In this document: positions 8,613 through 16,517 of the stretch, in pieces
How positions within the stretch are numbered: the first letter of the stretch is position 1
How the letters are laid out: each line of letters opens with the position of its first letter
Assembly: GCF_016881005.1 (NCBI RefSeq)
Contig: NZ_JACOPV010000009.1
Location: 62,001 to 126,000, forward strand
DNA: 64,000 nt
Origin: Pseudomonas arcuscaelestis
Lineage (GTDB): Bacteria > Pseudomonadota > Gammaproteobacteria > Pseudomonadales > Pseudomonadaceae
Reading direction: 5' to 3'
Program-made: the position numbers and the translations under genes
The notes under the pieces: model-generated
The model's input: the letters and a program-made list of their open reading frames with translations, nothing else
Database searches by the model: none
Told to the model about the DNA's origin: nothing

Positions 8613-9476
8613 GTGGATCAATTAGACCCCAAAAAGCTAGCTACCCTTGGTATCGAGCAAGTGCCCACAACCCTGATGGATATTGGCCTGGACCAGCTTT
8701 TTCCGGGTAAGTGGCAGAAGCGTAAATTCTTCGATGATGCGTCATTGGACGAGCTCGGAGACTCGATGAAATCAGCTGGGACCAACGTCGTACCTCTAAT
8801 CGTTGTCCCGCGGCAACGGGGGGGCGGTTATAACATCGTTGCTGGTGAACGACGTTGGAGAGCTGCGCAGCGGATTGGATTGGCAACCTTAAAGTGCGAG
8901 GTTGGCAATTACAGCTTCCAGCAGGCTTTGTTCATCTGCGCAATCGAGAACCTCCAGCGAGCCGACCTCAACCCCATTGAGGAGGCAACCTCATATCAAG
9001 ACCTGGGCAATGAGTTTGCGCTCTCTCACGATGAAATCGGCCGTCAGCTTGGTAAGAGCCGCGGGCACATCTCAAACTACCTCCGGCTCTTGCAGCTGGA
9101 TATCCGCGTGAGAGATGCACTAATTCAGCTGCGGCTCACCTATGGGCAGGCCCGTCCGCTCTGCGCCCTCCCCCATAAGGTGGATCAGCGTAGAATTGCA
9201 GAAAAAGCAATCCGGTTGAAATGGTCGGTCGTTCAGATTCAACAAGCTGTCAACAGCATCACCAAGAAGACCCCAGACCCTATAAAGCTATCCGACACAG
9301 ATGCTGATATCAGGCGCCTCGAGCGCGAGATCTCTGAGGTTACAGGCCTGGACTGCATCGTGAAGAGGCACGCCACAGGCCGTTGGCAGTTGGGCTTCAA
9401 TGCTCCAGAAAGCGAGAGTTTTTCCGGCCTTCTCGAGCGCTTGGGCATTCACACGGATGCGGATTTCGAAAAATGA
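8613..9476 (+). CDS. ParB/Spo0J-like DNA-binding protein (first of two)
   Basis: 287 residues from a GTG start. The ParB N-terminal nuclease-like domain is visible: PLIVVPRQRGGGYNIVAGERRWRAAQRIG, with the GERRWRA CTP-binding box, and then FICAIENLQRADLNPIEEA. A helix-turn-helix follows in LSHDEIGRQLGKSRGHISNYLRLL. There is no ParA immediately upstream; the ParA/ParB pair is 2 kb downstream. It could be a second centromere-binding protein, a regulator like KorB, or a nucleoid-occlusion type protein. It is closer to the Spo0J consensus than the ParB at 12279. Confidence 0.85.
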   Translation: MDQLDPKKLATLGIEQVPTTLMDIGLDQLFPGKWQKRKFFDDASLDELGDSMKSAGTNVVPLIVVPRQRGGGYNIVAGERRWRAAQRIGLATLKCEVGNYSFQQALFICAIENLQRADLNPIEEATSYQDLGNEFALSHDEIGRQLGKSRGHISNYLRLLQLDIRVRDALIQLRLTYGQARPLCALPHKVDQRRIAEKAIRLKWSVVQIQQAVNSITKKTPDPIKLSDTDADIRRLEREISEVTGLDCIVKRHATGRWQLGFNAPESESFSGLLERLGIHTDADFEK

Positions 9477-9493
9477 TTTTAGAGATGGTCGAT

Positions 9494-9519
9494 TTGGGCC
9501 ACCTGCGATCCACTATTAG
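9494..9519 (+). promoter_or_regulatory. Shared promoter-like motif, copy in front of the SPOR lipoprotein
   Basis: TTGGGCCA, a 9-base spacer, then CACTATTAG. It lies about 120 bases before the start at 9642. The left half differs slightly from the other copies (GGCCA for GGGCA). Confidence 0.55.
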
Positions 9520-9634
9520 ATAAATACCATTTGGATTCGTTGTTGATGCCCTCCTCCTGCCCACGATCAATTCTTAATTCTCCGTCCTCGAGCGGGCGTG
9601 GTCGTCGGGCTGAGGGTTTCTTTGCTTCAGGACC

Positions 9635-9655
9635 TTTTCGCATGCGAAATGTTTT
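9635..9655. repeat. Dispersed GCATGC palindrome, copy 4, containing a start codon
   Basis: Core TTTTCGCATGCGAAA followed by TGTTTT. The ATG in the middle (9642-9644) is the best start codon of the lipoprotein gene. Confidence 0.8.
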
Positions 9656-11270
9656 CAAACTGACCGTATTGGCTGCGGCACTGAGTCTTGGAGGTTGCGG
9701 TTCCTTTGCATCTAAGCCGGCAGAGCTCACGACCGTCGAGCCGCAAAGCCAGTATGATGACCGCCTGCAAGATGCGCTGGGATCGCAGAAGTACACTGAA
9801 GCACAGATGCTGTATCAGCGGCGATTCAATGACTACCAGAATCAAATTGACGACCTTGAGAAGAAGCGTCGTGAGCTTGATGCCCGTCTGAATGCCCGTG
9901 CCTACGAGGCCGGTGTCAGTGACGCACCGGCTTCTACGTCAGAGGCCGGAAGAATCCACGAGTATCAGGAGGCATCCCGGGCGTCCCAGTCCAGGGTTGC
10001 TGAAGCCACCTCAAGGCTCGCAATTCAGCAATCCTTGATCGAGAACCGCCGTGATAAGGATCTGCTAGAGGCGGACAGCAAAGCAGCGAAGCTTATAGCT
10101 GATATCGAGATCTCAACTGCGAAAGAACTCTCGACGGTCGAGGACCGTATCAGCCAGGACATTGAGGGTCGCCGTAGCTTCGACAGTGCAGCGCGTCTTG
10201 AGGAGTCCAAACGCTTCGATGAACAGCGATTCACTTTAGCCCTTGCTAATGCTGAGGCTGAGCGACAAGCAAAGCTGCGGCTTGATCAAGAGGCGGATGC
10301 CTTAGCCAGGGTGCGATCTGAGGCTGGTAGCCGAGTTAGCGCACTCCAGGCGCAAATAGCGGAGTTGAATCGACAAATTGTGCAGCTCGAAACACAGGTC
10401 GCCAAAACTCGCAATGACGATGACTTGGCCCTACAGGCTCAACAGTCCAAAGTAACCTTCGCCCAAGGCGAGGTTGATAGGCTGGCTAGGATTAGCCAGG
10501 ATTTGAAGACCACCTCCTCTGGTGTGCAGAGCGGGTTAACTCAGTCGGGTACGGACTATGTGCAGGCTAAAAACAGTGAGTTGAGCCGCGCTCGTGCCGA
10601 TTCTGATGTCAGAAAGGCCCAGCGTATCGCCGACATCAACGCACTTGCTGCTCGCGAGAAGAACGACATTGTGGCGCGCGCCCGCACAGAACTTGCGTCA
10701 CTCTCAGCTAACACCGAAATGGCCAAGGCAAGTGTAGTTGCACCGGTTGTGACTGGTCGTTCTGTTTATAGCGGAGTAGGCCCGGCCTCCCCAGCGCCGG
10801 CCTCTGACCCATCACCGGTTAGGCAGGCGGCCCCTAGCAAGCCCGGTCAGGTCCCTTCAAAAGCTGCGCCGGTACTCACAATCAGTCGATTCGAGCCAAA
10901 GGTTGACGCCACGCCCTCTACCGTCAGCAACGATGATATTGGCGGTGCCGTGCTAGCCGGTGGTTCTGGCGTCGGGGCCCCATCATCGTCATCCTCTGTT
11001 GCACCTCTGGTTGTGGCTCCAAAAACCCGTACGGTGTTCGATGTCTTCTATGTCTACAAGGACGAAGGTAGCTGGGTTAAGTTCCAGGAATACCTCAAGG
11101 CATACGGTATTACTGACTTTGAACCATCACGGAGCACTAGGGCGGGGGAGTACTTCATCTACTGCGGCCGCTACTATGATCGGGACGAAGCAGCAACGCG
11201 TGTCAGTTATTTGAACCAAACCACTGCGACTTCAAACGTTCAGGTGCGTAGCACCCAGGTTCCAATCTGA
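9642..11270 (+). CDS. Outer-membrane-type lipoprotein with coiled coil and SPOR-like C-terminus
   Basis: 542 residues from the ATG at 9642, which has AGGA nine bases upstream. An earlier in-frame TTG at 9531 would destroy the signal peptide. MRNVFKLTVLAAALSLGGC is a lipoprotein signal with a GGC lipobox. A long charged coiled coil covers about residues 30-330, then a Pro/Ser/Ala-rich linker. The last 80 residues (VFDVFYVYKDEGSWVKFQEY to STQVPI) have the strand-helix pattern of a SPOR domain, which in other proteins binds denuded peptidoglycan. It may anchor a cell-envelope structure, perhaps the pilus, since its upstream motif is shared with the pilus operon. Confidence 0.75.
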   Translation: MRNVFKLTVLAAALSLGGCGSFASKPAELTTVEPQSQYDDRLQDALGSQKYTEAQMLYQRRFNDYQNQIDDLEKKRRELDARLNARAYEAGVSDAPASTSEAGRIHEYQEASRASQSRVAEATSRLAIQQSLIENRRDKDLLEADSKAAKLIADIEISTAKELSTVEDRISQDIEGRRSFDSAARLEESKRFDEQRFTLALANAEAERQAKLRLDQEADALARVRSEAGSRVSALQAQIAELNRQIVQLETQVAKTRNDDDLALQAQQSKVTFAQGEVDRLARISQDLKTTSSGVQSGLTQSGTDYVQAKNSELSRARADSDVRKAQRIADINALAAREKNDIVARARTELASLSANTEMAKASVVAPVVTGRSVYSGVGPASPAPASDPSPVRQAAPSKPGQVPSKAAPVLTISRFEPKVDATPSTVSNDDIGGAVLAGGSGVGAPSSSSSVAPLVVAPKTRTVFDVFYVYKDEGSWVKFQEYLKAYGITDFEPSRSTRAGEYFIYCGRYYDRDEAATRVSYLNQTTATSNVQVRSTQVPI

Positions 11271-11272
11271 CC

Positions 11273-11298
11273 AAAAGTTTTCGCATGCAGAATCTTTT
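11273..11298. repeat. Dispersed GCATGC palindrome, copy 5 (upstream of parA)
   Basis: AAAAGTTTTCGCATGCAGAA then TCTTTT, in the 149-base gap before parA. Confidence 0.78.
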
Positions 11299-11341
11299 GA
11301 CGGATTGCTAATCCTGCAATGCGGACTAAAGTGAAAATAAA

Positions 11342-11358
11342 TTTGCGCATGCGGGGTT
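11342..11358. repeat. Dispersed GCATGC palindrome, weak copy 6 (upstream of parA)
   Basis: TTTGCGCATGCGGGGTTT keeps the centre but has poor flanks. It lies 60 bases before the parA start. Confidence 0.4.
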
Positions 11359-11419
11359 TCTTCCTTGAAAATACCCGCGATGCGGTTACATTGAACTGCA
11401 TCTGAAAAAGGAGCAATTC

Positions 11420-12286
11420 ATGTCACAGCAGAAGCGTCGTAACAAAGGGCCGGCAAAGGTTACCGTTGTGGAAAACCAGAAGGGAGGTGTCGGCAAAACC
11501 ACCTTTTGTTACCACATCCCCTGCTACCTAGTTGAGCAAGGATATCGGGTTTTGGCGGTGGATCTCGACCCACAAGGGAACCTGTCTAGCCGATTCTTGA
11601 GTCGTGCTCTGCGTACGAATGGCTACCGCTCAGTCCATATGTTCGGCAATCAACCAATTGCATATGAACCTCTTTCTACCCCAATTGGCGTTGATCTGAT
11701 CTATGCCCTTGACCGTGACGTCGAGCTGGCAAACGTCGAGCGTATGCCGCTTGGCGAAGCGGTGATCAATTTCTGCCAGAATCTGGGCGGGCTGTTGGAA
11801 GAGTACGATTACATCGTGATTGATACACCTCCGGCCCACGGTAACAAAATGACTGCTGCAAGCGTTTCAAGCAATTTCATGTTTGTACCGGTAGAGCTCG
11901 CTGCTTTCGCAGTCACCGGTGTCGAGAGCGTCCTCGAGACTCTGGCCGAAATGCAAAACCTGGTTGACGATCCCATCAAGATCACTGGTGTAATTTGCAA
12001 TCGGATGCGGAAAGTAAAAGCCCACGCTGAAGCACTTGCAGAACTGCAGGCGGCTGCGGGCAATCTCAAAATTCTAACCACCAAGGTAGCAACCAATGGT
12101 GCTATCGATGACGCGCTACGTGACGGGGTGCCTGTGTGGAAAAATCGGGCAACTGGCGCGCAGCGCGAGTCTGGGAAGATGATGATTACTCTTATGGAGG
12201 AAATCGCTTCCCTAATTGGTGCTAAGCCTCTTAAAGCCCCCGCGCGGGTAACGGCCAAGCCGAAAGGAGTATCGACTCATGCGTGA
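11420..12286 (+). CDS. parA: ParA partition ATPase
   Basis: 288 residues. Deviant Walker A motif QKGGVGKTT with signature Lys21 and catalytic Lys26, then LAVDLDPQGNLS and a Walker B-like DYIVIDTPPA. ParA ATPases move plasmid copies apart on the nucleoid, with ParB as partner. The start has AAAAAGGAG upstream. There is no N-terminal helix-turn-helix, so it is closer to type Ib or chromosomal ParA in size. The stop overlaps the parB start by 8 bases. Two GCATGC palindromes lie directly upstream. Confidence 0.93.
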   Translation: MSQQKRRNKGPAKVTVVENQKGGVGKTTFCYHIPCYLVEQGYRVLAVDLDPQGNLSSRFLSRALRTNGYRSVHMFGNQPIAYEPLSTPIGVDLIYALDRDVELANVERMPLGEAVINFCQNLGGLLEEYDYIVIDTPPAHGNKMTAASVSSNFMFVPVELAAFAVTGVESVLETLAEMQNLVDDPIKITGVICNRMRKVKAHAEALAELQAAAGNLKILTTKVATNGAIDDALRDGVPVWKNRATGAQRESGKMMITLMEEIASLIGAKPLKAPARVTAKPKGVSTHA

Positions 12287-13517
12287 TCTATCCAGGTTTT
12301 CTAGCCTGGCAGACATTCATACCATGTCCCAGGACGCCCAGGTTGGCACTGTGCTTATGCTCGACCCGAGCCAGGTTAGTGTCACGAAGCAAGTACGCAG
12401 GAAGTTCCGAAACATCGAGGAAATGGCCGAGACGATGCTTGATGAAGGCCAGCAACAACCTATCGTTGTTGGACCGCTCGACAAGAATACCGGCAAGTAC
12501 CCGTTACAAAAGGGCGAGCGCCGGCTGCGTGCTGCCGTGCTCATCGGAAACGGTTTCAAAATCAAAGCTATTGTGGACTCAACAGTTCGCACCAAAGCAA
12601 GGGCGACTTCGTCGCAGCTCACTGAAAACATCCACCGGGATGACCTGACTCCGATCGAGATCGCCGAGGCTCTGGTGGAGCTGCGTGAGCAGCTTAAGGA
12701 GGAGGGCAAGAAAGGTACTGGACGCGACTTGGCTGAAACTCTCAAAAAGCCTGAGTCCTGGGTTTCAAAACACCTTGCCCTGGCGAAACTTCCTGACGAG
12801 CTCACGGCTCTTATCGAGGACGACATCACGTCAGACGCGGAGTTGATTCAATCGCTTGCGAAGATTTGTGAGCTGAAACCTAGCTTGTATCTCAAACTGA
12901 TTGAGCAAGCTCGAAGCGATGTCGGCCTGAGCCGCTCTGAAGCACGGGAGCAGCTAAAGCTGGCTCGTGGAGCTGACCAGCCGCAACCAACCGTACAGAC
13001 CCCGCCAGCCAGCCCTGCGGGTAACGTCCTGCCAATGAATCCTGGCGGACAACAGCCGAACAATCCTGAGAACCAGGCAATGAACGGGGGAGGGCAGGTT
13101 GATGACAATCCACCGCCCGCGCCCAGCCACCTCAACGGCGCTACCGATCAAAACCTGAACAATGCGGGCGGCACTGACGCTGAAAAGGTTTCGCATGCGA
13201 AATCTTTTGATGGGACTAACAACCAGCAAAATCTGCAAGCTCCGGTAGAGCCTGGTGGAAAGCCGCAACCAAAGGAACCACCGCGGAAGCTCGGGAAGAG
13301 TGACGTTTTAGAGATCCCAGCTGAGCAGATGGTAATGCAGGTTCGAGTGTCCACTGATAAAAAGCAGTTCATTGGCGAGCTGCTTTTGACCCAGGTGTGC
13401 GGCAACCCGAAGAAAGGCATGGTTTCGTACCTTGACGGTAGCAAGCAAGTGAAAAGCCTGTTTGACCTTGATTGCATCGAGATCATCACGCTGGCCCAGC
13501 TTTCTCAAGACGACTAA
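12279..13517 (+). CDS. parB: ParB-type centromere-binding protein
   Basis: 412 residues. The ParB domain shows QPIVVGPLDKNTGKYPLQKGERRLRAAVLIG and TENIHRDDLTPIEIAEALVELRE. A helix-turn-helix follows (GRDLAETLKKPESWVSKHLALAKLP). A Pro/Gln/Asn-rich linker of roughly 100 residues joins a C-terminal domain (DVLEIPAEQMVMQVRVST to the end), probably for dimerisation. AAAGGAG precedes the start. It lies in an operon with ParA. One GCATGC palindrome lies in the linker (read as EKVSHAKSF) and another just after the stop, which makes this protein the first candidate to bind that palindrome. Confidence 0.9.
   Translation: MRDLSRFSSLADIHTMSQDAQVGTVLMLDPSQVSVTKQVRRKFRNIEEMAETMLDEGQQQPIVVGPLDKNTGKYPLQKGERRLRAAVLIGNGFKIKAIVDSTVRTKARATSSQLTENIHRDDLTPIEIAEALVELREQLKEEGKKGTGRDLAETLKKPESWVSKHLALAKLPDELTALIEDDITSDAELIQSLAKICELKPSLYLKLIEQARSDVGLSRSEAREQLKLARGADQPQPTVQTPPASPAGNVLPMNPGGQQPNNPENQAMNGGGQVDDNPPPAPSHLNGATDQNLNNAGGTDAEKVSHAKSFDGTNNQQNLQAPVEPGGKPQPKEPPRKLGKSDVLEIPAEQMVMQVRVSTDKKQFIGELLLTQVCGNPKKGMVSYLDGSKQVKSLFDLDCIEIITLAQLSQDD
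13183..13208. repeat. Dispersed GCATGC palindrome, copy 7 (inside parB)
   Basis: AAAAGGTTTCGCATGCGAAA then TCTTTT. It is among the best matches to the full consensus. Confidence 0.82.
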
Positions 13518-13540
13518 AACATTTCGCATGCGAAAACAAT
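13516..13540. repeat. Dispersed GCATGC palindrome, copy 8 (end of parB)
   Basis: AAAACATTTCGCATGCGAAA then ACAAT, between the parB stop and its terminator. Confidence 0.82.
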
Positions 13541-13542
13541 TC

Positions 13543-13564
13543 AGGGGCCTTTGGCCCCTTTTTT
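13543..13564 (+). terminator. Rho-independent terminator after parB
   Basis: AGGGGCC, loop TTT, GGCCCCT, then a T run. Clean 7-base stem. Confidence 0.85.
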
Positions 13565-14254
13565 GTTCCAATTCTGCGCCATCAGGGCCTTGATTCCCGC
13601 AGCTAGGAATCATAGGCTGAAGGTGTTTTCTAGTGATCGCTCCCGTGCTTTGAGATATTTCTCTAGCACTGATCACAGCCTTCACCGACCTGCGTAATTT
13701 CGTTTGGTTTGTTTAGGTGGTCTGTCTGAGTTGTTAATTCTTCTCCGAATCTGACCTTCTGCTGTTCTGCTTTGCACCTTGATCTACGATCCTGCTGCTT
13801 TGCTTCATTGCTACACCGCTCTTTAAAAAGTCATCGTCTTAGGTTGTCTTCTCTCAAGATTGCTACCTGCGACTTGCCGTTTGGTGTTTTCACATCATCC
13901 GCCACCTCGCGCACTTGTCATCTCTGCTGTTGTTTGCACGTGGCCTGTCTGCTTGGCTTTTGGCGTTTGTGTGAGCCCTTTCGCACTCATCATTCGTCAC
14001 TAGTTTGTCGCAGTTTGCCATCTCGATTACGAAACCTAAGACCTCAGCTGGAAATCCACTTTCCCGTTGAGAGGTGCGTATCGTCCCTTTAACCAGGTTC
14101 GATGTTGATCCCATTTGTTGCACCCATCTGTGTGTTCGCCGCTGCTCTTTGCTGATCCTCAGCTCTTGATGCGCAGTTCACCGTTCGGATGCTTCACCTT
14201 CAACACATTGTGTTGCTGGTCTCGAAATGCTTTCTTCACGCCTATGACTATGTC
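13565..14254. other. Long gap without a credible gene; possible untranslated RNA or origin region
   Basis: About 690 bases in which the plus strand is rich in C and T and no frame looks protein-like. GCTCTTTAAAAA appears near 13810, and GCTCTTTAAAAA-like sequence again near 14490. No iterons or DnaA-box cluster were recognised. The segment ends in two strong hairpins, so it may be transcribed rightward as a non-coding RNA. Function unknown. Confidence 0.35.
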
Positions 14255-14302
14255 TGGGCACCCCTCGTGCAGCTTTTCTCGAAGCTGCAGGAGAGGTGCC
14301 CA
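14255..14302 (+). ncRNA. Large stem-loop, part of a possible structured RNA
   Basis: TGGGCACC-C-CTC-G-TGCAGCTT, loop TTCTCG, then AAGCTGCA-G-GAG-A-GGTGCCCA: 19 paired bases with two single mismatches. It lies 15 bases before a terminator. Confidence 0.5.
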
Positions 14303-14317
14303 GGCGCAAATCTTCAC

Positions 14318-14350
14318 AAAAGACCCTGTCGCCTAGCGCCAGGGTCTTTT
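14318..14350. terminator. Bidirectional terminator
   Basis: AAAAGACCCTG and CAGGGTCTTTT form a perfect 11-base stem around an 11-base loop, with A-run and T-run on the two sides. Confidence 0.75.
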
Positions 14351-14418
14351 GCGTTTCTGGTACATCGTGTTCTTGAATCCAGAGCCCGGCGGCAGTAGCG
14401 TCATAGGTGTTCTTTTTG

Positions 14419-14440
14419 CCAGTTTTCGCATGCGCTATTT
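14419..14440. repeat. Dispersed GCATGC palindrome, partial copy 9
   Basis: CCAGTTTTCGCATGCGCTA: the left arm is intact, the right arm is degraded. It lies in the leader region of the primase-like gene. Confidence 0.5.
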
Positions 14441-14588
14441 CGCATTCGGATTCTGTCGAAGGTTCCTTGTACGGCTACTGCTGTCCATGGGCTCTTTAAA
14501 AATCCGCATTCACGTAACACACAACCCTTTAGGGCATGCCAATTGCCCTTTGGGACATGGCTGCCTCTTTTTTCTAGGAGATACAGCC

Positions 14589-15845
14589 ATGTCAGATAGT
14601 AAAAAACGACCTCCTTTGAAGGACGAGGTTAGCGACATTGTGAAGCACGCTGGTGGTTGGCTAAACGTCATAAAACGTGTAGCCCCGATCCTCGCGCCCG
14701 CAGTTAGCAAACACGGTTTCGGAGTTGATTGCCCTTTTCCTGAGCGTCATAGGGAAGGGGGCGGTCGCGACTCATTCAGGTTTTCTGAGAAGACGAAACA
14801 TGAGGGACGGGCCATTTGTTCTTGCAACCAGGACGGATGGGGCCCGTTTGATCTGTTGGAACAGGTAGGTGTCGGCAGTAACTTTGTCGAGGTATGCCAT
14901 GAGATTAAGCGGGCATATGGCGGCGGTAGCTCGGCGTTTAAGGCAAAGGAAGCTCCGGCTCCCCAACGCCAGCGCCCTCGCTCCACCGCTGATGAAAACA
15001 AGTGGAAGGCAGCCGCGTTGAAGCAGATAGTCAAGGATCTGCTTCCTCTTGGTCATCCAGATGCTGCGATCGGTCGGATGTATTTCCGTCGTCGTGGAAT
15101 CCCACTCAACAAAGCCATTGGCGATGTTAAGTTCCACCCAGCTCTGCCGTACTACAACACTCGTGTTGTGAACGGAGAGCGGGTTAAGGAACTTGTAGGC
15201 AATTTCCCCGCGATCGTGTCGGCATTTCGAAATGGGCAGGGCAGGGTGATGAATCTTCATCGCATCTTCCTGACCCAGGACGGAAAAAAACTCGATCACC
15301 CTCAGGTTAAAAATCCTAAGAAGGTCTGTTCAGGTCTAGATAACTGGTCGAAGACTCCCATCGCTGTCGCTACCGTCCCAGAGTGCAGAACACTGCACAT
15401 CTGCGAAGGTGTCGAGAAGGGGTGGGCACTTCATCTGGTAACTGGTGAGAGCGTTCGGGCTGCTAATAGCTGTACGTCTCTCCCAGGTCTATACGTTAAC
15501 CGCGACGATTACGACGACGTTGTTCTTTGGGCCGATCATGACCCTTACAACGAAAAACGTGAGCGCCACGGTGACGGGCAAACCTACATGTTCAAGCTCT
15601 TTGTCGAGCTGATGCGTGCAGGGTTCCGCGTTTGTCTGATGATCCCCGATACAAACCCAACGACGGAAGCGAAAGGTCCTGACTGGGAAGACATCGTGGT
15701 CGCCAACAAGGTGCTGGAAATGCCTCTGGCGGAACGTTTCGACTATCTGCGTACCCATGCCCAGGAGGGCGGTGTGTTCACACCTACAGGCCACGTCAAG
15801 AAGCACTCACACGAGAGCTATGCGACTGAAGCGATGGTGGCGTGA
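14589..15845 (+). CDS. Plasmid/phage-type primase or Toprim-domain protein
   Basis: 418 residues from the ATG at 14589, which has CTAGGAG upstream; the frame is open 80 codons further upstream but without a ribosome-binding site. The N-terminus carries a CHC2-like zinc segment (GVDCPFPERHREGGGRDSF, then AICSCNQDGWGPFDLLEQV). The C-terminal half looks like a Toprim_3/P4-type fold: TLHICEGVEKGWALHLVTG with the acidic residue, and DDVVLWADHDPYN with the D-x-D. Such proteins synthesise primers or process DNA during plasmid replication or transfer. No helicase Walker motif is seen, so it is a stand-alone primase-like protein. Confidence 0.72.
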   Translation: MSDSKKRPPLKDEVSDIVKHAGGWLNVIKRVAPILAPAVSKHGFGVDCPFPERHREGGGRDSFRFSEKTKHEGRAICSCNQDGWGPFDLLEQVGVGSNFVEVCHEIKRAYGGGSSAFKAKEAPAPQRQRPRSTADENKWKAAALKQIVKDLLPLGHPDAAIGRMYFRRRGIPLNKAIGDVKFHPALPYYNTRVVNGERVKELVGNFPAIVSAFRNGQGRVMNLHRIFLTQDGKKLDHPQVKNPKKVCSGLDNWSKTPIAVATVPECRTLHICEGVEKGWALHLVTGESVRAANSCTSLPGLYVNRDDYDDVVLWADHDPYNEKRERHGDGQTYMFKLFVELMRAGFRVCLMIPDTNPTTEAKGPDWEDIVVANKVLEMPLAERFDYLRTHAQEGGVFTPTGHVKKHSHESYATEAMVA

Positions 15846-15855
15846 AAGCAAAGAG

Positions 15856-15893
15856 AACCCCCTGGACAGCTATTGCTGCCAGGGGGTTTTTTT
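15856..15893 (+). terminator. Rho-independent terminator after the primase-like gene
   Basis: AACCCCCTGG and CCAGGGGGTT form a 10-base stem with a 13-base loop, followed by seven T. Confidence 0.9.
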
Positions 15894-16283
15894 GTGGTGC
15901 CATTTTGGCTTGACGAGCGCCTTCACCTGCGGCAGCATTGACGTGTCCTACTAGCCCTCTTTTGAGCGCTAACCTGTACTACGTCATAGCATTTCTATGA
16001 GGTTTTCCAGGGTGTGATACAAATCTTGCTAATTCTTGGTTTGTTGAGCACAGACAATGTTGGAACCATTTTGGAACCGTCTTCTGACGCTTCCGCATTT
16101 TGAGATACCAGGCATTTCCTGTTGCGTTCGCGCTTCAGTAGATTTGTCCCAGGATCGCGTATCTCCGCCAATTCAGTACTGATTCAGTCCTGACTATGGC
16201 TCCTCCGGCTTCATGCCAATCCCCTGCACGGGTAATCTCGATGAGCTTATCCTTGGTGCAGTCAAGGATATAGGAGGTTCTTC
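15894..16283. other. Gap with short direct repeats, no gene seen
   Basis: About 390 bases without a credible frame. It has a tandem pair of TTGGAACC at 16060-16067 and 16071-16078, and ATTCAGT twice near 16170-16190. It presumably holds the promoter for the small gene at 16284. Confidence 0.3.
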
Positions 16284-16442
16284 ATGTCCTACCAAGTTGA
16301 ACTCGTGAATGTTCCACCTCTTTGGGTGCAACTAACCGGTGACGCTTTAGAGCAAGCTACAGCTCGCTTCTTGTCGCACGAGCACGATGATTCTTCAGAA
16401 CTGAGGAATGAAAAGGATGATTCTGACGAGTCACCCTTCTAA
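16284..16442 (+). CDS. 52-residue protein with an SSB-like acidic tail
   Basis: ATG at 16284 is preceded by TAGGAGGTTCTTC, one of the strongest ribosome-binding sites in the window, which supports this short frame. It begins MSYQVELVNVPPLWVQLTGD and becomes acidic, ending DDSDESPF. The end recalls the D-D-D-I-P-F tip through which bacterial SSB recruits nucleases and helicases; this is a resemblance of eight residues only. The next gene is a Cas4/RecB-like nuclease. Function unknown. Confidence 0.6.
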   Translation: MSYQVELVNVPPLWVQLTGDALEQATARFLSHEHDDSSELRNEKDDSDESPF

Positions 16443-16461
16443 CTAAATATTAAATATCCCT

Positions 16462-16484
16462 CAAGGGCACTCACACTGCCCTTG
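16462..16484 (+). promoter_or_regulatory. Leader hairpin before the Cas4-like gene
   Basis: CAAGGGCA, loop CTCACAC, TGCCCTTG: perfect 8-base stem 34 bases before the start codon, without a T run. It belongs to a group of similar hairpins in front of neighbouring genes. Confidence 0.5.
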
Positions 16485-16517
16485 GGTATGTCGTGCGCGC
16501 CATATACAGGTGAGAGC

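Noticed and set aside
9531..9641. Upstream TTG start for the SPOR lipoprotein
   Set aside because: It would put 37 residues in front of a clear lipoprotein signal peptide and has no ribosome-binding site.
14349..14588. N-terminal extension of the primase-like protein
   Set aside because: The open frame covers the terminator and leader hairpins and has no ribosome-binding site; the ATG at 14589 with CTAGGAG is better.
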